A stretch of DNA of 64,000 nucleotides, taken from contig JALHQN010000012.1 in NCBI GenBank assembly GCA_022841915.1, positions 62,001 through 126,000 of the forward strand. Reading direction: 5' to 3'. The notes under the pieces were generated by a model. It was not told the origin of the DNA, searched no databases, and saw only the letters and a program-made list of their open reading frames with translations. Positions 36,934 to 45,349 of the stretch are shown one piece after another (the stretch's first letter is position 1; the number at the start of each line of letters is the position of its first letter). Both the position numbers and the translations under genes were made by a program. The DNA is from Burkholderiales bacterium. GTDB lineage: Bacteria > Pseudomonadota > Gammaproteobacteria > Burkholderiales > WYBJ01.

Positions 36934-38103
36934 TTACGCGCTCTCGTACAAACGGGTCAGCACGAACTCGCGGTGTCCCAAAGCCTCCGCAGCGGTCAAG
37001 CGACCGTTACAGGTGCGCAGCATGACTTCGAGCAGCTCATCGCCGCACTGATCCATGTTCTTCTGCCGCTGCAACAACCCGGAGACGTCGAGGTCGATGT
37101 GCTCGCTCATCGTGCGGCATGTGCGCGGATTGGCGGAGAGCTTGATCACGGGAACGATCGGGTTGCCGATGACGTTGCCTTGCCCGGTCGGGAAAAAATG
37201 GACCACGTACCCTGATGCACCGCACAGCGTGACCATTTCGGCCGCGGCAGACGAGGAGTCCATGAACCAGAGGCCCGGACCGGTCGGATCTTCGGCTTTG
37301 TCCAGCACGCCGACGACCTTGCACTTGTGGCCGATTTTCTGGATGTTGCCCAGCGCCTTCTCTTCGATGGTCGTCAAGCCACCGGCGATGTTGCCCTTGG
37401 TCGGCTGCGACTCGGAGAGATCGCTCGTCTTGTTCTTGTCGATGACTTCCTGATAGCGGTCGAACATCTTCATGAACTGCTCGCGCACCTGGGGCGTCGC
37501 GCAACGATCCGCCACGATCAGTTCACCGCCCGTGAGTTCGGTCGTCTCGCCGAAGCACATCGTCACGCCCAGCGGCTCCAGCTTGTCGAAAGCATTGCCG
37601 ACCGTCGGATTCGAGCCGCAACCCGAGGTGGTGTCGGACTCGCCGCACTTGGTGGACACCCAAAGTTCGTTGATCGGGCATTCTTCGCGACGCAGTTCCG
37701 AGGCCCACTGCACGTACTCCTTGGCCACTTTGGAAGCACGCATGATGGTGTCGTGATCGCCATGCAGTTCGATACCGAAACCGACTACGGGCTTGCCCGT
37801 CTTGGCAATGCCCTCGACGACGCGCTGTGTCCAGCCGTCTTCGATGCCGATCACCACTACCGCAGCCACGTTGGGGTTGGCGCCCGTACCGATAAGCGTA
37901 CGGAAGTGCAAATCCAAGTCTGCACCGAACTGCAGCCGCCCGTAGGGGTGGGGAATGGCAAGGGTGCCCTTGATGTTGTGTCCAACAGCTTCGCAGGCGG
38001 CGTTCGACAAGTCGTCGACGGGCAGAATGATGACGTGGTTGCGCACACCCACGCGCCCGTTTTCGCGCCGGTATCCCCAGAAAGTGCTCTTGCTCGAGAT
38101 CAT
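36934..38103 (-). CDS. UxaA/GarD-superfamily lyase, large subunit (SuyB-like)
   Basis: 389 residues. It begins [20 protein letters not shown] and contains [57 protein letters not shown] and [16 protein letters not shown]. This is the C-terminal catalytic part of the altronate/galactarate dehydratase family, here as a separate protein. The split form with a ~10 kDa partner is the arrangement of (2R)-3-sulfolactate sulfo-lyase SuyAB, and also of other uncharacterised UxaA proteins. Iron-dependent removal of water or sulfite from a 2-hydroxyacid is expected, and the leaving group is not decided by sequence. First enzyme pair of the operon. Confidence 0.85.
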   Translation of the reverse strand: MISSKSTFWGYRRENGRVGVRNHVIILPVDDLSNAACEAVGHNIKGTLAIPHPYGRLQFGADLDLHFRTLIGTGANPNVAAVVVIGIEDGWTQRVVEGIAKTGKPVVGFGIELHGDHDTIMRASKVAKEYVQWASELRREECPINELWVSTKCGESDTTSGCGSNPTVGNAFDKLEPLGVTMCFGETTELTGGELIVADRCATPQVREQFMKMFDRYQEVIDKNKTSDLSESQPTKGNIAGGLTTIEEKALGNIQKIGHKCKVVGVLDKAEDPTGPGLWFMDSSSAAAEMVTLCGASGYVVHFFPTGQGNVIGNPIVPVIKLSANPRTCRTMSEHIDLDVSGLLQRQKNMDQCGDELLEVMLRTCNGRLTAAEALGHREFVLTRLYESA

Positions 38104-38181
38104 GCTATGCCTCGCTTGATGATTTTCACGCCGAGACGACGACGCCCCGGTCCTGGCTCGGATTCGCTCCTCTCGAGCGGT

Positions 38182-38463
38182 CTACCAGCGCTTGGTTTTG
38201 AGATTGTGGACGTGGCAATGCTCACCGACGCGGATTTCAGCGACGGCCTTGCCGATGTCATGACCGTACTTGATCACGGTGTCGCCTGACTTGATCGCTT
38301 GCGTGGCCACTTTGTGGCCGATCGGGACGTCGTTCAGGGCCTTGACGTGAATCGTGGAATCACCTTCCATGACCCAGCCGACGAGCTCCTGGCCCGCTTT
38401 GACACCTTCCACGACGATCACACCGACAGTGTCTTTCTTGTCGTGTACGAGAAAATGAATCAT
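38182..38463 (-). CDS. UxaA/GarD-superfamily lyase, small SAF-domain subunit (SuyA-like)
   Basis: Start at ATG 38463 with GAAGGAG in front, giving 93 residues. An in-frame ATG at 38517 is rejected because its extension is Arg-rich and unlike the family. The protein is one SAF domain: HDKKDTVGVIVVEGVKAGQE, LNDVPIGHKVATQAIKSGD, YGHDIGKAVAEIRVGEHCHV, ending HNLKTKRW. SAF domains form the N-terminus of one-chain UxaA/GarD, while SuyA of sulfolactate sulfo-lyase is a free protein of similar size. It is first in the operon, facing the GntR-type regulator. Confidence 0.85.
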   Translation of the reverse strand: MIHFLVHDKKDTVGVIVVEGVKAGQELVGWVMEGDSTIHVKALNDVPIGHKVATQAIKSGDTVIKYGHDIGKAVAEIRVGEHCHVHNLKTKRW

Positions 38464-38571
38464 CTCTGCTCCTTCGATGCTCGTGCGGCGACGAATCCGG
38501 CCTTGCCGACAGCCCAAGACGCCGCGTTATGGTCTGAAACGGATGCCCGATGGTAGCTAGCGGGTTTTGCC

Positions 38572-38585
38572 AAGTCAACTAGATG
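38572..38585. promoter_or_regulatory. Palindrome, candidate operator of the GntR-type regulator
   Basis: GTCAACTAGATGAC reads GTCA-n-CTAG-n-TGAC, symmetrical except for the two n positions. It lies in the 177-base divergent gap, 56 bases before the regulator start and 109 bases before the small lyase subunit start. Palindromes in such gaps are often bound by the adjacent GntR protein. Position and symmetry are the only evidence. Confidence 0.35.
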
Positions 38586-38640
38586 ACCTATATGAGCAAG
38601 ACCCCATGCTACTATTGCAGTGCAACGAGAAAGCAGGCCC

Positions 38641-39399
38641 ATGACCCTAGCAATCGAAGCCGGTCTTTCGGCCGGCGTGCCCACCGGACACCCTTTGTAC
38701 AAAGAGGTCAAGCAGCGCATCACGCGCGGCTTGATGGACGGAGATTGGCGACCTGGGGAGGCCATCCCCAGCGAAGCGAAGCTCGCCGAGCGCTTCCAAG
38801 TGTCCGTCGGCACCGTGCGCAAGGCCATCGACGAACTGGTTGCCGAGAAGATCCTGCTGCGACAGCAGGGGCGCGGGACCTTCGTCGCCACCCACACGCT
38901 CGATCGTACGCTGTTCTACTTTTTTCATTTGGTCGGCAAAGACGGGCGCAAGGAAACACCCGGCACCGAGATGCTGACCTTCGCCCATGGCCGTGCGGAC
39001 GCACAGGAAGCCACCCAGCTCGGACTCAGTCGTGGCGAGCGCGTCTACCGGATACGCAATCTGTTGAGCCTGTCGGACGAGCCGGTCGTGATCGACGACA
39101 TCGTCATCCCGGCGCAACTGTTTCCCGACCTGAGCCCGGCCGTCTTCGGCACCCGTACCGGAACGATCTACGGCCTGTACCAGGCTCGCTACGGCATCAA
39201 CGTGATTCGAATCGCGGAGCGCTTGAGCGCCACGCTGGCCGACGATTCCGTCGGCCAGCTTCTCGGTGTGCAAGCGGGAACGCCGCTGCTTTCCATCGCC
39301 CGCCTCGCCTATACCTACAACGATCAGCCCGTCGAATTGCGTCACAGCCTGGTCGACACGACGCAGCATGAGTATCTGAGCGACTTGGTGAAAAGCTGA
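38641..39399 (+). CDS. GntR-family transcriptional regulator with UTRA domain (HutC subfamily)
   Basis: 252 residues from ATG 38641 (an upstream GTG at 38620 is possible). The winged helix-turn-helix covers residues ~18-88 (PLYKEVKQRITRGLMDGDW, EAIPSEAKLAERFQVSVGTV, QQGRGTFVATH). The C-terminal UTRA domain (~110-245) binds a small molecule (RGERVYRIRNLLSLSDEPVV, YGINVIRIAERLSA, GTPLLSIARLAYTYNDQPVE). It is divergent from the lyase/SDH-like operon and most probably represses it until substrate or an intermediate binds. Confidence 0.92.
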   Translation: MTLAIEAGLSAGVPTGHPLYKEVKQRITRGLMDGDWRPGEAIPSEAKLAERFQVSVGTVRKAIDELVAEKILLRQQGRGTFVATHTLDRTLFYFFHLVGKDGRKETPGTEMLTFAHGRADAQEATQLGLSRGERVYRIRNLLSLSDEPVVIDDIVIPAQLFPDLSPAVFGTRTGTIYGLYQARYGINVIRIAERLSATLADDSVGQLLGVQAGTPLLSIARLAYTYNDQPVELRHSLVDTTQHEYLSDLVKS

Positions 39400-39411
39400 A
39401 GGCCCGGCCCG

Positions 39412-41148
39412 CTAAAGCGCCCGCAATGCGCGCGCGGCAGATTCCCGTACGCCTTGATCCTTGGCGTCGCGCGCAAGCCTCTCGTAGAGTGCTCGCGCGT
39501 CATCGCGCAGCCCTGCCCTGAGCAGGGCCTGCGCGGCGGCTTCGCGGGCCTGGAGGGCCTCGCGCGACTCCGGTGTGGGCATAGCCGACGCTGCCTGCAA
39601 AAATGCTGCGGCGGCAGCCCGCGCCTCGCCTTGGCCTTCGTAGTTCTTGCCCAGAGCGATCAGCACTCCAGGCTTCGCGGCATCCGGACTGTGGGCAAGC
39701 AGCAGGGTGAGTAGTTGCTCCGCGAGCCGATACTGCGAACGAAGGTTCGCATCCGTGGCGATGCTCGACAGCTGCGCGCGGGAATCATCCGACAGAGGCT
39801 GCTTGGGGTCGAGTCGGCCGCTCACCCTGCCCAGAGCCTCCTTGGGCATTCCCGCGTGCACGAAAGCCCGGATATTCCGCAAGGTCCAGTCCACCGCGCT
39901 CATGCCATCGGGCGCAGCCAACCCTCGCCAATACTGCACGACAGCTTCCGCGCGCCCCGAATCTGCGGCCAATGCACCCAGCTCGTATCGCAGGCGAGGC
40001 TCCAATGCATCGAGGGGCCGCATCCGCACATCGTCGAACAGCAGAAGTGCGGCGCGCTGCAGCTTCGACTCGCGCAATGAAGCCAGCAAGCGAATTCGCG
40101 CGTCCGCCTTGAGTTTAGGCACAGCACTGTTGACCGCAAGGTGCCCAAGGAGCGCACGCGCAGATTGCGGGTGGGTCGCCAGAATGCGATTGGCGTAGGC
40201 AAGCCATGCGGCATCATCGCCGGTCAGCAACTGTGCCTCGTTCGCCACCTGCGGTGCGGCCTCGGCGTAAACCGCCCACACGGCCGATGCGCCGCCCGAC
40301 GACCCTGAGCCGCCCGCTGTCACGACGGAGCCGTTCAATCGGTGCTCGCCGACCTCGATTGCGATCGACCGATCGCTTTGCATGCGACCCGCCGCCTCCA
40401 GCAGCGTCCAGCCGGAGACCATTCCCTTGCCGATCTGGGCGCGAGCCTGCACGATCGCAGCAGCGGGAGCAAGCAGCCCCGCGCGCATGCGCAGGACGCT
40501 TGCGTAAGGCGACTGCGCGTCGAGTTGCGCCAGCCAGCCGGCCGCCTCGGCGAAACGCTCGAGGCCGATCAGTCCGGCGACGAAACGCTCGAGCTCTTCG
40601 GGGCGCAACGGCGAAAAATCCTGCTGGAACCTCAGCATGGACCTGTACGCCGCATCCGCCCTGCCTTCCGCGAGCAACGCTTCGATGACCACCATGCGCG
40701 CACTGCGATATTCAGCCGCACCCGGTTCGCTTGGCCCGCCTGTCGCCGAAAAGATTTGCCTTAGCCAGAGCCGGGCAAGCGCCGGCTCGCCCGAACTCAA
40801 GGCGGCGCGCGCAGCGCGCGTGGCGAGGTCCGCGAATGCCGAGTGAGTAGCAAGGGCTGGCGAATAAGACTTCGCTCGCGTCACGATGTCGGGTTCCCGC
40901 CCCTGGCGGGCAAGGAGTTCCAAGCGAAGGCTTTCCCATTCGACCCAACTGGCCGAGGACCACTGCTTGGGCTGAGTTCTATCCACGTAATCCAAGGCGA
41001 GCGAAACGGCTCCGCTATCGGCGATACGACGCACCGCAACCGGCGTATCCGCGACTTGCGCGTGCACTGCCCCGGCGATGCCCACGCAGGCGATCACAAG
41101 CGCCCATCCCGCCAGACGCAGGGCTAGCGCGCGCATGCCGCCAACCAT
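39412..41148 (-). CDS. Exported tetratricopeptide-repeat protein
   Basis: 578 residues from ATG 41148 with GAGG in front. The longer frame to 41253 runs through the rplS terminator and is rejected. A signal peptide ends at VHAQ (residue ~31). The rest is Ala/Leu/Arg-rich alpha-helical repeat sequence, most TPR-like near the C-terminus (LIALGKNYEGQGEARAAAAA, AQALLRAGLRDDARALYERL). TPR arrays bind partner proteins. No enzyme motif is seen. Neighbours on both sides are unrelated, so a function in cell-envelope assembly is only a guess. Confidence 0.8.
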   Translation of the reverse strand: MVGGMRALALRLAGWALVIACVGIAGAVHAQVADTPVAVRRIADSGAVSLALDYVDRTQPKQWSSASWVEWESLRLELLARQGREPDIVTRAKSYSPALATHSAFADLATRAARAALSSGEPALARLWLRQIFSATGGPSEPGAAEYRSARMVVIEALLAEGRADAAYRSMLRFQQDFSPLRPEELERFVAGLIGLERFAEAAGWLAQLDAQSPYASVLRMRAGLLAPAAAIVQARAQIGKGMVSGWTLLEAAGRMQSDRSIAIEVGEHRLNGSVVTAGGSGSSGGASAVWAVYAEAAPQVANEAQLLTGDDAAWLAYANRILATHPQSARALLGHLAVNSAVPKLKADARIRLLASLRESKLQRAALLLFDDVRMRPLDALEPRLRYELGALAADSGRAEAVVQYWRGLAAPDGMSAVDWTLRNIRAFVHAGMPKEALGRVSGRLDPKQPLSDDSRAQLSSIATDANLRSQYRLAEQLLTLLLAHSPDAAKPGVLIALGKNYEGQGEARAAAAAFLQAASAMPTPESREALQAREAAAQALLRAGLRDDARALYERLARDAKDQGVRESAARALRAL

Positions 41149-41221
41149 ACATGCCTCACGCCGAACCCAGGGTTGCACCCCAGAGAACCGTCGCGAAAGG
41201 TCGGCGAGGACTGCGGAGAAC

Positions 41222-41244
41222 AAAAAGGGCGACCGCAGTCGCCC
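41222..41244 (-). terminator. Rho-independent terminator after rplS
   Basis: On the minus strand GGGCGAC-TGCG-GTCGCCC is followed by TTTTTG. The perfect 7-bp GC stem and U-tract lie 24 bases past the rplS stop. It closes the rpsP-rimM-trmD-rplS operon. Confidence 0.9.
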
Positions 41245-41267
41245 CAGTTGCATCGCATCCGACGGAA

Positions 41268-41699
41268 TCAGGCGCTGGCAGCCGGTGGCTGGTCCGACGT
41301 CGAAGATGCCGCACTCTCGCTGACTGCAGCCACCACGTCCCGATTGGTCTTGAGCTTCTCGCGAATGCGGGCCGACTTCCCGGAGCGCTCACGCAGGTAG
41401 TAAAGTTTTGCGCGGCGGACTTCACCACGACGCTTCACGTCGATCGCGGCGATCAAGGGCGAGTAGAGCTGAAAAGTACGCTCGACACCCTCGCCCGAGG
41501 AAACCTTGCGCACGATGAACGACGAGTTGAGGCCACGATTGCGCTTCGCGATCACCACGCCTTCGTAGGCCTGCACCCGCTTGCGCTCGCCCTCAACGAC
41601 GTTCACGCTCACCACGACGGTGTCGCCGGGGGAAAACGGCGGGATCTTCTTGCCCAGACGGGCGATTTCTTCCTGTTCCAGCTGCTTGATGAGGTCCAT
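41268..41699 (-). CDS. rplS: 50S ribosomal protein L19
   Basis: Start at ATG 41699 after AAGGAG, giving 143 residues. The L19 body is clear: [56 protein letters not shown] and [19 protein letters not shown]19 sits at the 30S-50S interface. The ~20-residue Ser/Ala-rich tail ([18 protein letters not shown]) is an extension beyond the E. coli protein. Last gene of the rpsP-rimM-trmD-rplS operon and followed by a strong terminator. Confidence 0.97.
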   Translation of the reverse strand: MDLIKQLEQEEIARLGKKIPPFSPGDTVVVSVNVVEGERKRVQAYEGVVIAKRNRGLNSSFIVRKVSSGEGVERTFQLYSPLIAAIDVKRRGEVRRAKLYYLRERSGKSARIREKLKTNRDVVAAVSESAASSTSDQPPAASA

Positions 41700-41746
41700 C
41701 TCAAAGGCTCCTTGCGCGGCGCTTGCGGTCGGCATTCGACCAGCGC

Positions 41747-42505
41747 TTATGCCGCATCGTGTTCCTGCTTATATTCGTCCAGCAGGCGCTTTTGCGCCTC
41801 GCTCAACCGAACTTCGTTCAACAAATTCTCGCGCCGTCGCCAAGTGCGCCCCAGCGCCTCCTTCATTCGCCAACGCTCGATCAAAGCATGATTCCCGGAG
41901 AGTAACACCTCGGGCACTGCCAGCCCCTCGTAAACTTCCGGCCGCGTGTAGTGAGGACAATCGAGCAACCCGCTCACGAACGAATCCTGCACGGCCGACT
42001 CCGGATCGCCCAACGCACCGGGCAACTGCCGGATGATACTGTCCATCACCACCATCGCCGCCAACTCACCGCCCGATAGGACGTAGTCGCCGATCGAGAT
42101 TTCGATGTCCACACAGCGATGCAATACCCGCTCGTCGACACCCTCGTACCGCCCTGCCACCAAAACCAGCCCATCGAGTGCGGTCAGCTCACGCACCATC
42201 GAATGATCAAGCAACCGGCCCTGCGGCGACAAAAATGCAACTTGGCTCTTGCCTACGCCGCAGCTTGCTTGCCGCTGCTTGGCCGCCACGATCGCCTTCT
42301 CCAACGGCGCTGCCAGCATCACCATTCCCGGCCCGCCACCATAGGGCCGATCATCGATCGTGCGATACGCGTCGGTCGCGAAATCCCGGGGATTCCACCC
42401 GACAACGTCGTAACAGCGCCTGTCTCTGGCTCGCCCGGTGACACCCCAACGCGTTACGGCATCCAGCATGCCGGGAAAGAGCGTGACCACATCGAACTGA
42501 AACAC
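41747..42505 (-). CDS. trmD: tRNA (guanine-N1-)-methyltransferase TrmD
   Basis: A 252-residue SPOUT-class enzyme that methylates G37 of tRNAs reading CNN codons, preventing +1 frameshifts. The trefoil-knot SAM site is seen in [15 protein letters not shown] and [17 protein letters not shown]. The N-terminal [14 protein letters not shown] and [16 protein letters not shown] are also characteristic, with the catalytic Asp in the later [11 protein letters not shown] loop. Usual length. Between rimM and rplS. Confidence 0.97.
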   Translation of the reverse strand: MFQFDVVTLFPGMLDAVTRWGVTGRARDRRCYDVVGWNPRDFATDAYRTIDDRPYGGGPGMVMLAAPLEKAIVAAKQRQASCGVGKSQVAFLSPQGRLLDHSMVRELTALDGLVLVAGRYEGVDERVLHRCVDIEISIGDYVLSGGELAAMVVMDSIIRQLPGALGDPESAVQDSFVSGLLDCPHYTRPEVYEGLAVPEVLLSGNHALIERWRMKEALGRTWRRRENLLNEVRLSEAQKRLLDEYKQEHDAA

Positions 42506-42520
42506 GCACGCCCCCAGGCT

Positions 42521-43036
42521 TCAAAAATCAACACCCCAGTCGACCAGCATCCTGGAATCGTTCAACTCGACCTTCAGAACCACAGCATCGATGTACGGTA
42601 TCAGCCGTTCCCGATCGCCGCGAACGACCAGGACATCATTGGCACCGGTGGCGAACACTTCGGCGATCCGGCCGAGTTCCACGCCCTCGGTATTGACCAC
42701 CGTCAATCCGACCAAATCACACCAGTAGTACTCGCCACTTTCAGCGGGTGGGAGTGCACTCCTGGGCACCGCGATTTTCAAGCCGCGAAGCGCAAGCGCT
42801 TGGTCTCGATCCTCGAAACCTTCGAGTTGAGCCACCAAGCCGCCTGCGTGCGGGCGACCCTCGACGAGTCGATACTCCCGCCACTCCTGCTCCCGCGCCA
42901 GCCACCACGCGGGATACTCCAACAATCCGTCGACTTCCTCAGTATACGGCTGGATCTTTACCCAACCGCGCACGCCGTAAGGGGCGATGACGTGCCCCAT
43001 GACGACGAATTCGTCATGCGGCCGGCTTGGCTGCAC
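42521..43036 (-). CDS. rimM: 16S rRNA processing protein RimM
   Basis: 171 residues. The N-terminal RimM barrel has [21 protein letters not shown] and the C-terminal PRC-like barrel has [39 protein letters not shown] and DWGVDF. RimM binds S19 and helps mature the 30S head. ATG 43036 overlaps the rpsP end by 23 bases. An in-frame ATG at 43000 would give a protein 12 residues shorter, and I cannot decide between them from sequence alone. Confidence 0.95.
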   Translation of the reverse strand: MQPSRPHDEFVVMGHVIAPYGVRGWVKIQPYTEEVDGLLEYPAWWLAREQEWREYRLVEGRPHAGGLVAQLEGFEDRDQALALRGLKIAVPRSALPPAESGEYYWCDLVGLTVVNTEGVELGRIAEVFATGANDVLVVRGDRERLIPYIDAVVLKVELNDSRMLVDWGVDF

Positions 43037-43271
43037 CGACTTGACGAACCAACCGGCGAACGGTGTCGCTCAATTGAGCGCCATGCCCTTCCCAGTACGA
43101 AATGCGATCCAAGGCGATGCGCAATCGTTCGTCGCCTTCCGCCGCCTTCGGGTTGTAAAAACCTACGCGCTCGACGTAGCGTCCGTCGCGGGCGCGCCGC
43201 GAATCTGCTACGACGACATTGTAAAAGGGCCGCTTTTTGGCACCACCTCGGGCCAGTCGAATCACTACCAT
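43014..43271 (-). CDS. rpsP: 30S ribosomal protein S16
   Basis: Start at ATG 43271 ([20 protein letters not shown]), the family N-terminus. The 85-residue basic protein continues with [20 protein letters not shown] and [20 protein letters not shown]16 is needed for 30S assembly. First gene of the rpsP-rimM-trmD-rplS operon. Divergent from the oxidoreductase at 43445, with the promoter presumably in the 174-base gap. Confidence 0.97.
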   Translation of the reverse strand: MVVIRLARGGAKKRPFYNVVVADSRRARDGRYVERVGFYNPKAAEGDERLRIALDRISYWEGHGAQLSDTVRRLVRQVGAAKPAA

Positions 43272-43444
43272 GGACGTGTTCTTTCCGGGCAGGAAAATGA
43301 AGGCCGCGATTTTACGCCCGATCCTGGAATAACGGCAACCGCTTTCGAGCGCCCCTATGAGAGACTTGACGCTATTCGCCAAACCCGACACCCTTTCGTG
43401 TTCCAGGCACGCCTGTCCTCCCTCGAATTGCAGCCTCCAAAACC

Positions 43445-44440
43445 ATGTTGAATCGCCAAGTCTTGCTCGCCCGTCGTCCCCAGGGGTGGGTGACGCAAGC
43501 CGACTTCCGCCTCGTCGAAACGCCGCTTCCGGAACTCGCCGAAGGGCAGGTGCTGGTCAGAAATCGGTACCTGTCGCTCGATCCGTACATGCGCATGCGC
43601 ATGAACGATACGCCATCCTATGCGCCCAAAGTCGAATTGGGTCAGCTCATGGTCGGGGGCACCGTCGGCGAGGTGATCGACACACGCTCCGCCGCACTGA
43701 AGAACGGCGATATCGTGAGCGGGCTGCTCGGATGGCAGCTCTACGCCGCGGAGAGGCCTGAGCGGCTGCGACGAATCGACACGCCGATCGCACCGTTGTC
43801 CGCTTACCTCGGCGTGCTCGGCATGCCTGGCGTGACCGCCTGGGTCGGTCTCGAGTTGGTCGGACCGCCGAAAGCCGGCGAAACCGTCGTCGTGTCAGCG
43901 GCATCGGGCGCCGTGGGTAGTGTGGCGGGCCAAATCGCGCGCATTCGCGGCTGCCGGGTCGTCGGCATCGCGGGCGGCAGCGAAAAGTGCCGGCATGTCA
44001 CCGCCGACCTGGGCTTCGATGCGTGCCTGGACTACAAGGCGGACAACCTCGCCGATGCCTTGGCGGCGGCCTGCCCGGATGGCATCGACGTTTACTTCGA
44101 CAACGTCGGCGGGCGCATTTTCGATCTGGTGCTCGAGCGACTCAATCCGTTCGCGCGCATCTGCGTTTGCGGACAAGTTTCGCAGTACAACGAGACCGAG
44201 CCTTATGCGACCCGCAACCTCCGCTCGCTATTGGTGAACCGCGTGAAGCTGCAAGGCTTCATCGTGTCGGACCACATGGCGCTGTGGCCCCCGGCGATGC
44301 GCGACCTGAGCGCCTGGTTGAGCGCCGGCAAGCTGCATTATCGCGAAACGGTCGCCCATGGCCTCGATCATGCCCCGGAGGCATTCATCAACATGCTTAG
44401 AGGCGACAAGTTAGGCAAGCAAGTCGTCAAACTGGACTAG
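43445..44440 (+). CDS. NADP-dependent MDR oxidoreductase (CurA/leukotriene B4 reductase-like)
   Basis: 331 residues of the zinc-free medium-chain dehydrogenase/reductase branch. It starts [20 protein letters not shown] and has [13 protein letters not shown], the Rossmann motif [30 protein letters not shown] with the Lys used for NADPH phosphate binding, and [13 protein letters not shown]. Such enzymes reduce alpha,beta-unsaturated ketones or aldehydes. No zinc-binding cysteines are seen. It precedes a nitroreductase gene by 25 bases, so both probably form one transcript. Confidence 0.93.
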   Translation: MLNRQVLLARRPQGWVTQADFRLVETPLPELAEGQVLVRNRYLSLDPYMRMRMNDTPSYAPKVELGQLMVGGTVGEVIDTRSAALKNGDIVSGLLGWQLYAAERPERLRRIDTPIAPLSAYLGVLGMPGVTAWVGLELVGPPKAGETVVVSAASGAVGSVAGQIARIRGCRVVGIAGGSEKCRHVTADLGFDACLDYKADNLADALAAACPDGIDVYFDNVGGRIFDLVLERLNPFARICVCGQVSQYNETEPYATRNLRSLLVNRVKLQGFIVSDHMALWPPAMRDLSAWLSAGKLHYRETVAHGLDHAPEAFINMLRGDKLGKQVVKLD

Positions 44441-44465
44441 CCCCCGCAGACAAGGACGTTTAATC

Positions 44466-45311
44466 ATGACGAACCAGAACGATGCCGCCCGTGTAACGGC
44501 GGCGATCGAAAAGCGCTTCGGCGAGCACATCGAAGTGGACCCGAACACCCCCGGTCTGCAGGAAATCGCCCGCATGGTGGAGCATTGCACGCATCGCAAA
44601 TGGACCGATCAAGCGGTCGAACCGGGTCTATTGCGTTTGCTTTGCGCGACCGCCCTGTCGGCGCCGTCCAAGAGCGACCTGCAGCAGACAGACATCATCA
44701 ACGTCGCAGACCGCGCAGTCCGTCAGTCGATCGTCGAACAGATCCATGACATGGACTGGATCATGGAAGCGCCCGTGTTCCTGGTCTTTTGCGGCAACAA
44801 TCGGCGGCTGCGCCTCATGTCGCAGTGGCGCAACAAGCCGTTTCCCAACGATCACATGGATCAGTTTTTCAACGCCGCCTGCGACCCGGCCATCATTTTG
44901 GGGCAGTTCCTCTGCGCCGCTGAAGCGGTCGGTCTGGGGTGCTGCCCCATCAGTCATGTGCGCAACAACGCCGAACGGGTTTCAGAGATTCTCGGCCTGC
45001 CGGACTGGGTCTTTCCCTTTGCGGGCCTTTGCGTCGGCTACCCAGCTCGCGGCAACCGCATCACGCCGCGCCTGCCGTTGTCGGTCACCGTTCACACCGA
45101 TCGGTACGACGAGAGCCGCCTGCCGCAGCTCATCGACGAATACGACCATCGGCGCCACGAAGTGCAGCCCTATGGCAAACCGCGGGACGTGAAGCGGTTC
45201 GGGCCGGCGGACTTCTACGGCTGGTCGGAGGACAAGGCGCGTCAGTACGGCGTGGACGAGCGCGAAAATTTCGGCGCGTTCGTGCGCAAGAAACGATTCG
45301 GTCTCGATTGA
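44466..45311 (+). CDS. Nitroreductase family protein
   Basis: 281 residues. FMN-binding family features are the N-terminal RKWTDQAVEP stretch, SAPSKSDLQQTDIINV, the central helix pair (DPAIILGQFLCAAEAVGLGC, CPISHVRNNAERVSEIL) and the GLCVGYPAR ending. These flavoproteins reduce nitro groups, quinones or flavins using NAD(P)H. The C-terminal ~60 residues (YDHRRHEVQPYG onward) are typical of the longer subfamily. Natural substrate unknown. A 13-bp hairpin after its stop separates it from ffh. Confidence 0.9.
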   Translation: MTNQNDAARVTAAIEKRFGEHIEVDPNTPGLQEIARMVEHCTHRKWTDQAVEPGLLRLLCATALSAPSKSDLQQTDIINVADRAVRQSIVEQIHDMDWIMEAPVFLVFCGNNRRLRLMSQWRNKPFPNDHMDQFFNAACDPAIILGQFLCAAEAVGLGCCPISHVRNNAERVSEILGLPDWVFPFAGLCVGYPARGNRITPRLPLSVTVHTDRYDESRLPQLIDEYDHRRHEVQPYGKPRDVKRFGPADFYGWSEDKARQYGVDERENFGAFVRKKRFGLD

Positions 45312-45318
45312 TCAGGGA

Positions 45319-45349
45319 CGAGATGGCCTCGACGTGCGAGGCCATCTCG
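45319..45349. terminator. Perfect 13-bp hairpin between convergent nitroreductase and ffh
   Basis: CGAGATGGCCTCG (45319-45331) pairs with CGAGGCCATCTCG (45337-45349) around ACGTG. It fills nearly the whole gap between the two stop codons. No clear U-tract on either side, but it is placed as a shared bidirectional terminator. Confidence 0.75.
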
